Below are positions 1 through 9,126 of a stretch of DNA of 64,000 nt, piece after piece. The notes beneath the pieces are model-generated. The model saw only the letters and a program-made list of their open reading frames with translations, searched no databases and was not told where the DNA came from. A program made the position numbers and the translations under genes. Origin of the DNA: Misgurnus anguillicaudatus (lineage: Eukaryota; Chordata; Actinopteri; Cypriniformes; Cobitidae); assembly GCF_027580225.2 (NCBI RefSeq), contig NC_073348.2, positions 25,044,001 to 25,108,000 of the forward strand, given 5' to 3'. Position 1 is the stretch's first letter; each line of letters opens with the position of its first letter.

Positions 1-3000
1 CTAAATCTGGGATGTTTTCATCATGTTCTTCCAGTAACTGTTTTTTGTTTTTCATTTCCTCTACGCACATTAAACGCTCCAACTCCACCTCTGGGCATAA
101 CTCACACCATCCATCTTCTATCACACCATCACTATCAACTGTATTCTGGATATTATCCAATTCATCTGCTTCCTTTTCAAATGTTTTTCTGTTTACCTCT
201 ACAACTGACTTGACTGAATGTCTAGATCCATCACTTAATTTTACATGACCATTTTTATAGAACTGTTCAAAGGTTTCAAAGTTTGAAGGTTTCAACTGCA
301 TATCTACACGGTATGGCAAAAACAATTGCATTCTGCTTTGATAAAATTTTTCTGGGTTAGTTTCTTCAGAAAAGCGCACATAACGAACAACTGCAGGTTG
401 TGACCGTGTTCTTTTAGTGATAAAACCACAGGCATTGTTTAATTTAAGCGGGGTCTTGGATTTTTCATTTTTACTTAAAACACGATATTCTGATGCAAAT
501 GTGGCCATACATATATCATTCAGATCGTTTGGTCTATTCTTATAGCGGTCCACAATACTAACCATCCACATGTTTTCTGTTGTAATGTCTTGTGATGCTG
601 CCTTTTGCCTCAAAACACTTAAAGGAAGACTCATTTTAATGACATTGTCTCCTGTGGGCACAAAGACAACTTTCCTTGAACACTCCTTGAGATGCATGTT
701 TGTTAATCTATACACAGATTCCTGGGCACAGACGTCTCTATTATGCAAATAAACACTGCCTAGATTTTTTAGAGCATCTTTTGCACTAACATTTCCCTCT
801 TTACGTGCTTCTCTTTGTGCATTACCTAACAGCAATCCCATCTCTCTTTCTGATTTTGATATGTAAGAAATGATATAGACAACACAAGCATACGCATCAA
901 CAACATACTGGATATCTAAATTTGCATTCCAGCATTTTAACAGTGGCTTGCTATATTGATTGACCCACACCTCATTAACCTGTCTTTTCAACACAACTTG
1001 TGTATTTCGACTAAAACATTTATATGCAGCCTCAAAAGTTGCTTGATTTATACTTAAATGTTTAAACAAATGTTCTACACTATTGTAGTTACAATCTTCA
1101 TCTGAAAGAGCCTTCTTAATTGCTGACAAAATCTCGCCTGCCTGTTCTTTTTTCATTTTTACATCTGCCTGGTCTTGATTTACACATGTACATTTTGTTA
1201 AATTATCAGTCTTCTCTACCTGACACTTACACTTTTTCTTCACATCACTTTTACCATGACATATAAATGTTCGAGAAGAGGCAGGCCTGGGAAAATTAAA
1301 ACGACAAACTGTGTTTTTCTTTCTACAACTTTTAGAATGTCGCTTTGAATGCTGCTGGACAGATGTCACAATGTCCAATAATGTGTCATCATGTGATGGT
1401 AATTCACACGTAACATATTTATCAATAAACTGAATGACCTCTTCATCTGTGTTTTTATCAATCACTGGGGCATTCTCAATCCAAAACAGGCAATGAACAT
1501 GCGGTGAACCCCGCTGCTGAAACTCCACACGGTAAAAGTAATCCTTAATTTTACCTATTGGATGGGCTGAAGACATAAGCACCTCCCTTAAAAAACAATG
1601 CCAGCGAAAATCAAACATTCTTGCTGCAGTGACAGGATTGCGACGTAACAGCTCACATCTGTCTGCCCATTCTAATTCCTCAACTGTCTGTGTTCTTCCT
1701 TCCTGTTTTAAAATGCTAATAAGAAGATTTTTCCATCGCATATCAGCAGAAGAAAATGAGCAAAACCATGTAGGGACACCAAATTGACGAACACAAGCTA
1801 GTAGGTCACGTTGTGCTGCCTGCCAAAAAGCTGGCGTACCTCGAATAGGTTTAAGGAAACGATACCCGTCATCAAATTCCAACAGTTTCTTCAAAGATTC
1901 GTCATTGTTTAATACATCATCATCAACTTTCCGCGACTCACAACCTCCTTTTCCTTTACGCAACGCGATCGATACATTTGAAACAACTTGTTCAATTTCA
2001 GACGTGCACTGAGCAAAAAATATATATTCTACATTTTGTGCAAACCTTTGATCGGCATGCAATATCCGGTTGTTAAAATACCTTGACAATGTCAAACGTT
2101 TGTCTCGACTTTCATGATACGTATTACATCCCCGTGGGAATAAAACTGGAAAACATTTGGCTTCATTTCCGATATCAGAAAGCAGTTTAACAGGATTGTT
2201 TCCTTCTGCTGGTGCCACATTCAATATATCATCAACATACTGATCAAGCACTTCCTGACCAATGTCAACAGGCATGAGACATGTGTCCTGGAACATGCAA
2301 TGTTGCTGTCTATCATGCAAAAGCTCATCTTCACCAACATCTACACGTGCTTCTTCACTTTCAGCATGTGCATCAATCTCCTTTTCTAAACCCTCATTTT
2401 CCTTTCTACAAAACTCATTTAGCCAAACTTCATTAAATTCCACATCTTTATAATGCACATTTATCTGTTTTAAACATTTTAATGCTTGTCTTATGTGCAT
2501 AGTATCGACAAACTGATATTCATAATGACCTTTATAAGTTAACTTACGTTTCAATTTCACAGGCAACAAAGATCCTTCCATACTAGAAAGTGGTAACAAA
2601 TTAGAGGTTTGCACAATATTTGCAGGCACACATGTTACTGGCCCATGTATTCCATTTTGGCCCCCTTTAGGTAATCCCACAATTTTCATAAATGGTATAT
2701 GTAAAGCAATCAAATGTTGCTCTAAGCTATTCAAACACGCCAATTCAGGTGGAATAGAATCAACTTTCAAATTGTTTGCAGCACATTCAGGTGGCATTTC
2801 ACCTTTATTAAGCTTATAATGGCATGTGTAACAAATCCACAGCTTGCCTCTAGGTGAATCCAGCCACTGACATGGCATTAGACAGTTGTTTTGACATTTG
2901 TGTAAATACTCTTCAGTTATACATTTATCTAAAATAGAAGCTATTGCTTTTTTGTTATAATCTTCTCTATGACAATGTAAAACCTGATGTTGAAACAATA

Positions 3001-3421
3001 ATCTTTGGCAAACACAACACACAAAATCTGGCCCATCTTTCACTAAATCCAAAAACCGCTGCATAACAAAATCAAATTGTTCTGTATTTACTTTAATTTT
3101 TTGCCTTTTCATTTTTATAGCTGCTTTAATGCATTTTTTGTGGTCAGGATTTCCATGGTACTTTCTTGTACTAATTGCCTTAACATTTTTCCTGTGCAAA
3201 TGATTTAACCTATATTTCATTTTACTTAGGCCTTTTACCTTCTCTCTATGCGACACATTTTCCTTGTATTTTCTTTTGCTCATACCCTTAACCTTCTCTC
3301 TGTGCAACACATTTTCCTTGTATTTTATTTTACTCATGCGCTTTAACTTCTCTCTATGCAACACATTTTCCTTGTATTTCCTTTTACTCATGTCCTTCAT
3401 CATTTCCTTAAAAAAACACAT
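1..3421 (-). CDS. Helitron replicase, Rep-containing part (partial, runs off left edge)
   Basis: This is the continuation of the upstream frame at 3509-7483 and uses the same codon phase. It appears open to position 1. In order of translation it holds further Lys-rich repeats (about 3200-3420), then a Cys-rich zinc-finger-like region with CVC near 3010-3025 and CYTCH near 2818-2834 followed by KGEMPP. Next come LFPRG (about 2130-2145) and the Helitron_like_N/Rep domain. The HUH motif is seen as PHVHCLFWIE with the His codons at 1499-1501 and 1493-1495. The catalytic Tyr pair is VYIISYISKSE, with Tyr codons at 875-877 and 863-865. A block RDVCAQESVYRL near 740-780 matches what is known downstream of Helitron Rep. 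Rep proteins of this family nick and join single strands during rolling-circle transposition in the nucleus. The PIF1-type helicase expected next must lie beyond the left edge. The stop at 3509 separates this part from its N terminus; see the indel entry. Confidence 0.9.
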   Translation of the reverse strand, partial: MCFFKEMMKDMSKRKYKENVLHREKLKRMSKIKYKENVLHREKVKGMSKRKYKENVSHREKVKGLSKMKYRLNHLHRKNVKAISTRKYHGNPDHKKCIKAAIKMKRQKIKVNTEQFDFVMQRFLDLVKDGPDFVCCVCQRLLFQHQVLHCHREDYNKKAIASILDKCITEEYLHKCQNNCLMPCQWLDSPRGKLWICYTCHYKLNKGEMPPECAANNLKVDSIPPELACLNSLEQHLIALHIPFMKIVGLPKGGQNGIHGPVTCVPANIVQTSNLLPLSSMEGSLLPVKLKRKLTYKGHYEYQFVDTMHIRQALKCLKQINVHYKDVEFNEVWLNEFCRKENEGLEKEIDAHAESEEARVDVGEDELLHDRQQHCMFQDTCLMPVDIGQEVLDQYVDDILNVAPAEGNNPVKLLSDIGNEAKCFPVLFPRGCNTYHESRDKRLTLSRYFNNRILHADQRFAQNVEYIFFAQCTSEIEQVVSNVSIALRKGKGGCESRKVDDDVLNNDESLKKLLEFDDGYRFLKPIRGTPAFWQAAQRDLLACVRQFGVPTWFCSFSSADMRWKNLLISILKQEGRTQTVEELEWADRCELLRRNPVTAARMFDFRWHCFLREVLMSSAHPIGKIKDYFYRVEFQQRGSPHVHCLFWIENAPVIDKNTDEEVIQFIDKYVTCELPSHDDTLLDIVTSVQQHSKRHSKSCRKKNTVCRFNFPRPASSRTFICHGKSDVKKKCKCQVEKTDNLTKCTCVNQDQADVKMKKEQAGEILSAIKKALSDEDCNYNSVEHLFKHLSINQATFEAAYKCFSRNTQVVLKRQVNEVWVNQYSKPLLKCWNANLDIQYVVDAYACVVYIISYISKSEREMGLLLGNAQREARKEGNVSAKDALKNLGSVYLHNRDVCAQESVYRLTNMHLKECSRKVVFVPTGDNVIKMSLPLSVLRQKAASQDITTENMWMVSIVDRYKNRPNDLNDICMATFASEYRVLSKNEKSKTPLKLNNACGFITKRTRSQPAVVRYVRFSEETNPEKFYQSRMQLFLPYRVDMQLKPSNFETFEQFYKNGHVKLSDGSRHSVKSVVEVNRKTFEKEADELDNIQNTVDSDGVIEDGWCELCPEVELERLMCVEEMKNKKQLLEEHDENIPDL

Positions 3422-3547
3422 CATCCCGATACTTCCTTTTAATCACATTCTTTTTCATTTCCTTAAACAATACATCTTCCTTATATTTTCTTTTACTAAC
3501 ATTCTTTTTCATTTCCTTAAACAATACATCTTCCTTATATTTTTTTT
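3417..3547 (-). other. Segment between two opposite 1-bp indels in the replicase frame
   Basis: Comparison with the neighbouring 54-bp repeat units shows one base missing in the T-run at 3541-3547 and one extra base in the A-run at about 3411-3417. The net change is zero, and both flanks share codon phase (first base congruent to 1 modulo 3 on the minus strand). Between the indels the original phase reads TGA at 3509-3511. Both indels are in homopolymers, so assembly or sequencing error is a serious alternative to real decay. Confidence 0.75.
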
Positions 3548-3965
3548 ACTAACATTCTTTTTCATTTCCCTAAAAATCAAATCTTCCTGATACTTCCTTT
3601 TACAAACATTCTTTTTCATTTCCTTAAAAATCAAATCTTCCTGATACTTCCTTTTACTTACATTCTTTTTCATTTCCTTAAAAATCAAATCTTCCTGATA
3701 CTTCCTTTTACAAACATTCTTTTTCATTTCCTTAAAAATCAAATCTTCCTGATACTTCCTTTTACTTACATTCTTTTTCATTTCCTTAAAAATCAAATCT
3801 TCGTGATACTTCCTTTTACTTAGATTCTTTTTCTTTTCCTTAAACATTAAATCCTGCCGATACTTCATTTTACAAAACTTCTTTTTCTTTTCCTTAAAAA
3901 ACTGATCTTTTATATACTTGTTTTTGCTCATGTCCTTCTTCATTTTCTTATACAATCCATTATCC
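3440..3965 (-). repeat. 54-bp in-frame tandem repeat encoding Lys-rich 18-mers
   Basis: Successive CATTCTTTTTC blocks at 3607, 3661, 3715 and 3769 are exactly 54 bp apart, with more diverged copies on both sides. Each encodes 18 residues of the type KEMKKNVSKRKYQEDLIF, strongly basic. Diverged relatives (KYKENVLHREKVKGMSKR) continue to about 3200. The charge suggests a nucleic-acid-binding or nuclear-targeting linker between the protease part and the Rep part; this is inference. Confidence 0.9.
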
Positions 3966-6900
3966 TGATATTTCATGTTTTTTTGAAATGCCCATTTCCT
4001 TTTATAATACTTTGAAAAACAATATTTGGAATTTGAAATATTTGAAGTATTTGCAGCCATGTCTGTTTGTCTTTTTCCTTTTTTTCTTAACATATACTGT
4101 TCCTCTGTCAAATTACCTAGTTTGCACAAATCAAAGCAAACTTTCTCATCAGCATGTTGGACACATATTACAGGCTCAAAATGATTACTGTCACATTGTT
4201 TTAGGTAAATTCCTTCACTTCTCAGCATTGTAGACATACAACTGTATTTGACCCATTTTTCACCATTGCATATAAATAGATTCACTCCTAAAGCATTTGC
4301 TGTACCTTGAAATTCTATGTTCGAAGCACAAATTCCAACATATTTCATCTGTGACTTTGAAATATATTCTGCCATCGAAGCAAATTCTTTTCCTAATAAC
4401 CTCATATGTTCTTTACTGTGATTTTCCATATACTTGACAACAGCTAGTCTTATCTTCCGGTGACTTGTTTCAGAACCACTGATCACTTGAGCTACTGCTC
4501 TGAAGAAACTATTATCATCCTTTACAACTTCTTCCGTCTTACAAACAATACCTAAAGGCCCATAAACAGTGGGTACTTGAATATTCGCTCTTTCAAAATT
4601 CAAATTAAATGTATTGCATAATATTTGTGTGACTTCTGTAGATAGAGGATTATATTTAAATGTAATTTCACCAGCATTTTCCACAGCTTTAACATCAGAA
4701 ACACCTACAGCTTCACTATCAGAAAAGTTTACAGCTTCAACATTAGAAACACCTACAGCTTCACTATCAGAAAAGTTTACAGCTTCAACATTAGAAACAC
4801 CTACAGCTTCAACATTAGAAAAATTTACAGTTTCAACATAAGAATCACGAACTACATCAACAACACAATCTGAAACAGTTCCCAATGCACAACATGTGTC
4901 ATTTGTTATTGTATTCAATAAACTATGATGTGTTTGTTTAGTCCCAAACTGGATTTGCTCTTCTGTAAATTCTTTTTTGTTCTCTAAAGCCTGACCATTA
5001 TTTTGATTCTTAATGTGTGATCTAATATTGTATCCTTCAAGAAAAGATGTACTGGTTTTGCAGTAGCCATAACAATTAGGTAATTCTGGCTCATTAACAC
5101 AAATTACAGTCTCATAATGGTTCCCATGGCGGTTTTCTAAGTAAATGCCGCGTTTTGACAAAACATAACCATTGCAACTGTATTTTAACCAACGACCATC
5201 ATAAAATGTGAATACATCAATTCCTAAATAATCCGCTGTTGCTTGTATTTCTACTTCCGTAGCCCAGCTATTAACATATCGCATTCGGGATTTGTTAATG
5301 TACTCTGACACTGAAGAATACTCTCTTCTCAAAATGTTTTGATATTTTTCAAAATTCTCTTCCAGGTGTTGCACAACAGCAAGTCTTATTTTTCTATGAT
5401 ACTTTTGTGTTCCACTCACAGCTTGAGAAATGGCTCGGAAATAACAGTTCCCATCAGCCTCTATACTGTCATTTTTGCATGGAACTCCTAAAAAGCCAGC
5501 ACGTGTAAAAACTGGAACATCAGGTTTAACAAAATCCACCTTTAAATGTTTGCACAAAGTTTGACAAACAGATTTACAAATAGGACTAAACTTCATGTTT
5601 TTATTTATTACATCGCTAACAAATTCAACATCTGAATTATTTTCAGTATCATCATATCTTTTGACTTTTCTGGAAGTACAATTAGTTACTGAAATCTTAC
5701 GTTTAGTTCTTTCATCGTGAACTGGCACCTGTTTTTCAAAATCTAACTCAATTTCATTTTTTTTGCCACAGTCTTTAGAATTCTTTGTCAGCTGTAAACA
5801 CTTTGAAAGCCCGGCTTTTCTGATTTTTGGTGCATTTTGCTGTGAAACACAACTAGTTTCCAAAACTAAGTCATTAGTTGCACAAGTCACAGTTTTTTTC
5901 CCACAAGACTTATTCACATCCTGAATCTGCAATACATTTTTTGAAGGACCACAGCCAAAGTCATCAGTTTGTCTACATGTCACAGCTGAAACTATTGGCA
6001 GTTGTTGAGGTTTTACAGTTGTAACACTTATACAGACACCAGCTATCTCAAAAGGTTTTTTCTTTTCACTGATCCCACTTGCTAAATGGCAAATGTGATT
6101 AAACAAATCTTTAAGACAATGAAAATATACAACAACACTCCTACCATTTCCATCAACCATGCCAACAGCACTTCGTGCATGAGAGTCAACCAGTGCATAC
6201 TGTCCATTTTGATAAATAATTGCACATGTATTACCACACAATGTCAGAAGACATGTGTTGTACTGTGCAAACATTTTTTCAAGTCCAGCTGAAAGAGTGG
6301 TGTAAGCACCACTCTCAATAAATTCCCTTTCAACTCCATCTATATCACCACTAACAAAATCACCATATTGAAATGAAACCTTTTGTCCATCAATAACTGA
6401 TTCTTTTGGCAAATCAGGAATACACAACAGATTGGATGAGTGACTAATCCTATTGGTGTCTCGCAAAGCTGTGTATAACTCATCCCCTAAAACTAAAACT
6501 TGGTCAAGATCTTTTGTCTTCCAGGAGAAAACACTATTAACTGTATGTTTTCCTAAGCCTACTAAAGCTATTGCCATACACTGAAGTCCTCCATATTTAA
6601 ACTTGCCACAACCCTGGTGAAATGATCCTCTTACATTGTTTTGTAATGCAACAGAAGTGCTATCCTCAAATCCAGCTGCAATTTCAGTGCTACTATTGTC
6701 AGTTTTGAAGCTGACAACGCTGTTACTGTCAACTTTGGCAGCACCTTCAACGTCAACATAACTGTCTGTAAACATTGTATTACTCTGTAGGTCAGAATCT
6801 TCTTGGTCTGTCTTTACAGAAATGCTAGTAATGCTATACCACTTTGCATCTAAAGATTTCTCTAGATTCAAAATATGAACCATCAGATCATTAAGGCTTG

Positions 6901-7483
6901 TGTTGAACACAGCCACAGATCTTCCCATTTTAGATACCAGCCCAAACATATCATGTGTGCCACAATCAACCACCACAAAATAATCATTGTGATGAATAAT
7001 GGCACAAATTGCAGTGTTAAAGTATAGCAAGCACATTCCATCCCTTAACAAATATTCTTGCAACTTTTCATACATTAAAGTCTCCTCTCCAAAATCTCTG
7101 AACTGTGGCTGCCCAATTTCTACATTCCACTTCCTGTCAAAAACATTGTGCTCTTCAACCAACTTACACAACTCTTTGGGTTTATGGTTTATATTCTGCT
7201 TTGCCTTATGTATATATGTAGCTAACTTGCTTCCTTCTGCAAAAATATCATCAACATCTTTACTTTCCCATGTGCACACAGGAGCAATTACATGTTTAAT
7301 TGCAGCCACAACACAGCATGCCATCAATGCATTCACATCACATCTCCGTGGTGCAGCTCGGACGTCAGTCCCAACAACAACAGATTGCTGCACCTTTTCT
7401 GAGCAAATACATACATTATTATGTTTCTTACTTTTGACGGGTCTTGGTGTGCGGCGCATAGAAAACCCCTTCTTTCTCGGCAT
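3509..7483 (-). CDS. Helitron replicase, N-terminal multi-protease part (1324 codons to a premature TGA)
   Basis: This long frame begins MPRKKGFSMRRTPR. Two related N-terminal domains cover roughly residues 35-215 and 285-495. The first has Cys56/57 and VDCGTH (Asp173, His177); the second has GGLQC (Cys302) and VDSHAR (Asp433, His435). That layout is reminiscent of peptidase C76-like deubiquitinases, a family guess made from motifs only. Two OTU domains follow. OTU1 (about 655-800) has DGNC with Cys680 and NHYE with His789. OTU2 (about 970-1110) has DDNS, so Ser992 stands in place of Cys, with NHFE and His1101. Between them are 8-residue Ser/Glu/Val repeats, and at the end 18-residue Lys-rich repeats. 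OTU proteases have been reported in some Helitrons, and removal of host ubiquitin is an inferred role. The ATG at 7483 sits directly after a splice-acceptor-like TTTTGTTGTAG, so the true start may be in an upstream exon. The TGA at 3509 follows a one-base loss and the same frame resumes at about 3421. Confidence 0.88.
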   Translation of the reverse strand: MPRKKGFSMRRTPRPVKSKKHNNVCICSEKVQQSVVVGTDVRAAPRRCDVNALMACCVVAAIKHVIAPVCTWESKDVDDIFAEGSKLATYIHKAKQNINHKPKELCKLVEEHNVFDRKWNVEIGQPQFRDFGEETLMYEKLQEYLLRDGMCLLYFNTAICAIIHHNDYFVVVDCGTHDMFGLVSKMGRSVAVFNTSLNDLMVHILNLEKSLDAKWYSITSISVKTDQEDSDLQSNTMFTDSYVDVEGAAKVDSNSVVSFKTDNSSTEIAAGFEDSTSVALQNNVRGSFHQGCGKFKYGGLQCMAIALVGLGKHTVNSVFSWKTKDLDQVLVLGDELYTALRDTNRISHSSNLLCIPDLPKESVIDGQKVSFQYGDFVSGDIDGVEREFIESGAYTTLSAGLEKMFAQYNTCLLTLCGNTCAIIYQNGQYALVDSHARSAVGMVDGNGRSVVVYFHCLKDLFNHICHLASGISEKKKPFEIAGVCISVTTVKPQQLPIVSAVTCRQTDDFGCGPSKNVLQIQDVNKSCGKKTVTCATNDLVLETSCVSQQNAPKIRKAGLSKCLQLTKNSKDCGKKNEIELDFEKQVPVHDERTKRKISVTNCTSRKVKRYDDTENNSDVEFVSDVINKNMKFSPICKSVCQTLCKHLKVDFVKPDVPVFTRAGFLGVPCKNDSIEADGNCYFRAISQAVSGTQKYHRKIRLAVVQHLEENFEKYQNILRREYSSVSEYINKSRMRYVNSWATEVEIQATADYLGIDVFTFYDGRWLKYSCNGYVLSKRGIYLENRHGNHYETVICVNEPELPNCYGYCKTSTSFLEGYNIRSHIKNQNNGQALENKKEFTEEQIQFGTKQTHHSLLNTITNDTCCALGTVSDCVVDVVRDSYVETVNFSNVEAVGVSNVEAVNFSDSEAVGVSNVEAVNFSDSEAVGVSDVKAVENAGEITFKYNPLSTEVTQILCNTFNLNFERANIQVPTVYGPLGIVCKTEEVVKDDNSFFRAVAQVISGSETSHRKIRLAVVKYMENHSKEHMRLLGKEFASMAEYISKSQMKYVGICASNIEFQGTANALGVNLFICNGEKWVKYSCMSTMLRSEGIYLKQCDSNHFEPVICVQHADEKVCFDLCKLGNLTEEQYMLRKKGKRQTDMAANTSNISNSKYCFSKYYKRKWAFQKNMKYQDNGLYKKMKKDMSKNKYIKDQFFKEKKKKFCKMKYRQDLMFKEKKKNLSKRKYHEDLIFKEMKKNVSKRKYQEDLIFKEMKKNVCKRKYQEDLIFKEMKKNVSKRKYQEDLIFKEMKKNVCKRKYQEDLIFREMKKNVSKKNIRKMYCLRK
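4670..4840 (-). repeat. 24-bp in-frame repeat (8-residue Ser/Glu/Val units)
   Basis: ACAGCTTCAACATTAGAA- and ACAGCTTCACTATCAGAA-type blocks alternate every 24 bp. They encode alternating EAVNFSDS and EAVGVSNV octapeptides in the linker before the second OTU domain. It is probably a disordered spacer that expands by slippage. Confidence 0.85.
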
Positions 7484-7510
7484 CTACAACAAAAGAAAAA
7501 AAAATATGAG
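7484..7510 (-). promoter_or_regulatory. Candidate 3' splice site just before the replicase ATG
   Basis: On the minus strand a long T/C-rich tract ends in TTTTGTTGTAG immediately followed by ATGCCGAG. This is a good acceptor context and implies at least one upstream exon. In-phase candidate exons lie at 8164-8243, 8385-8468 and 10514-10554. Confidence 0.6.
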
Positions 7511-8160
7511 TTGTTTATATGCAGCAAATTATTTTCAACAACATTCAGAAATAAGCAATGCATTTATGTAAAAAATATGAAAAATCATATTAACATTAGA
7601 GAAAAAAATTACCTTAACCTTAAAGTAAATGTGGTCAAACACAAAAAGTTTGTAAAGATAAAAGTTATTCATTGCTACACACTTGTTTTAAAATACAGTA
7701 AATACTTAATATACAATTATAAATTAAAGCATTTTTTGCTTATGCCCTCCTCAACTAATCTCTCTTAAAAATTCTGTTTAAAATATGGTAAAAATAAAAA
7801 AAACAATTAGAAAGTGCCATATTTCATCCCAGATTTCTTGTAAACTCACATTTAAGAATCTGATCAAATTCTTTTTTTTCTTAAACTAAAAATATATTAA
7901 TACTGTATTACCTTGCAAGACCTCTATGTTACTTTTTTAATTACTGCACAAGGGATAACATATTGGTATTATAATGACTTAAATGTGACCCTGCCAATGG
8001 CATCCAGGGTAAAAATGTAATTATATGATTAGGAGCAGCATGACAGTTTCAAGATCAAATGTATTTCATTCTTTGACATAATCCCAAAAACAAACACCCC
8101 TTACATTGAAGTGCGTTACAAGTAGGTATAATTTGCAATATATTTAACAATATTATCACA
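7511..8160. other. AT-rich stretch, probably intron of the replicase gene
   Basis: No coding potential or repeat structure was recognised. It lies between the acceptor at 7484 and the donor at 8162-8163 of a candidate upstream exon, so it may be intronic. Confidence 0.4.
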
Positions 8161-8163
8161 TAC

Positions 8164-8243
8164 CTTTAGACCAAACCTCGTCGCCGCCTTTTTAAAATTC
8201 TCAAAAAGCCTTGTTTGGTGACAAGCTCCTTCGATTTATTTAT
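8164..8243 (-). other. Candidate upstream exon, degenerate duplicate copy (80 nt)
   Basis: It is bounded on the minus strand by TTTTCAATAG and GTATGTG. It resembles the exon at 8385-8468 (both contain AAATCGAAGGAGCT) but is four bases shorter. In the phase used by that exon it reads INKSKELVTKQGF and then meets TAA four bases before its donor. One base is lost in the T-run after CAAGGC. It may be skipped, alternative or decayed. Confidence 0.5.
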
Positions 8244-8384
8244 CTATTGAAAACAAACACAAAATATGTTTTTAAATAGCTTACTTGTTCAAACACAGAC
8301 AAAATGGAAAAAGCATACTAATAACATAATTCTTTAAAATATATGATCATTTATCAATAAACATTACATTTTTATATCACATAC

Positions 8385-8468
8385 CTTGCTTTCAAACAAG
8401 CCCTGTCGCCTTCGTGTTAAATTTTCAAAAAAGCCTTGTTTAGTGACTAGCTCCTTCGATTTCTTGAT
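8385..8468 (-). other. Candidate in-phase upstream exon of the replicase gene (84 nt)
   Basis: The minus strand has acceptor TTTCAATAG and donor AAG|GTATGTG. The 84 nt are open in phase 0, reading IKKSKELVTKQGFFENL and then TRRRQGLFESK, and would join in phase to the ATG exon at 7483. The peptide is basic. No homologous family was recognised. Confidence 0.55.
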
Positions 8469-8709
8469 CTATTGAAACCAAACACAAAATAAGTTATTTT
8501 AATTTCTTACTTGTTCACACAAGCAAACAAAATAAAAAAACCTAATAATAACATAATTCCTTTATATTTCTAAAATAAACTGTCACTTATCGAATAAAAA
8601 TGTATTTTTAATACAGCCCTATATGCAAAATTATTTATACTAAAACTAGCTACAAATCATTCACAATGACAAAAATTACACAGCAGTGACATTCTAAAAC
8701 ATCAAGCCA

Positions 8710-8727
8710 GCAATATATATATATGTG

Positions 8728-8763
<36 letters not shown>

Positions 8764-8792
8764 TATATATACACACACACATACACACATAA
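8710..8792. repeat. Microsatellite (ATGT)n flanked by (TA)n and (CA)n
   Basis: The run is tatatatgtgtatatatat, then about six ATGT units, then tatatata and an imperfect (AC)n tract. The open frames across it are low complexity and not genes. Confidence 0.95.
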
Positions 8793-8975
8793 AAACTGGT
8801 GAAGTTGCAACAAAAGTATTTTTGCAAACACAAAAAAAAACAATCTATTATGTACCCACAATATAGAAAAAAGCAATAAAATGGTAAAACTGTAGAACAT
8901 GAAGATTGCAAAATTAACACACAACCAAATAAGAATATTGAAACTTAAAATGTCTAACAAGTTCACATTTATCTT

Positions 8976-9000
8976 TTACAATTCATTCTATGAATTGTAA
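8976..9000. repeat. Perfect 11-bp inverted repeat with 3-nt loop
   Basis: TTACAATTCAT-tct-ATGAATTGTAA. No gene is adjacent, so it is not called as a terminator. Confidence 0.8.
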
Positions 9001-9126
9001 CATATGAGCATTACATCACAAGATCAAAATACCTTTAACATTTTCTGCCCTAAACTAAACATAAATACCTTTAACTTTTTCTGCCCTAAACATATGAGCA
9101 TTACATCAAAAGATCAAAATACCTTT
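9001..9126. repeat. Direct repeats, 90-bp period
   Basis: CATATGAGCATTACATCA(C/A)AAGATC... occurs at 9001 and 9091. Nested between them are two copies of ACCTTTAAC(A/T)TTTTCTGCCC (about 9031 and 9067). Confidence 0.85.

Larger units (their letters stand above)
8155..8500. repeat. Tandem duplication of exon plus flanking intron
   Basis: The segments about 8158-8270 and 8379-8490 are similar over the exon and the adjacent intron (CTATTGAAA(A/C)CAAACACAAAATA), about 222-225 bp apart. This is a small exon duplication. Confidence 0.75.

Noticed and set aside
6999..7571. 190-residue plus-strand open frame over the replicase N terminus
   Set aside because: It is antisense to the well-supported replicase frame and crosses its splice acceptor; no domain is recognisable.
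8694..8966. 90-residue minus-strand frame rich in Tyr/Thr/Ile
   Set aside because: It is built on the ATGT/TA microsatellite.
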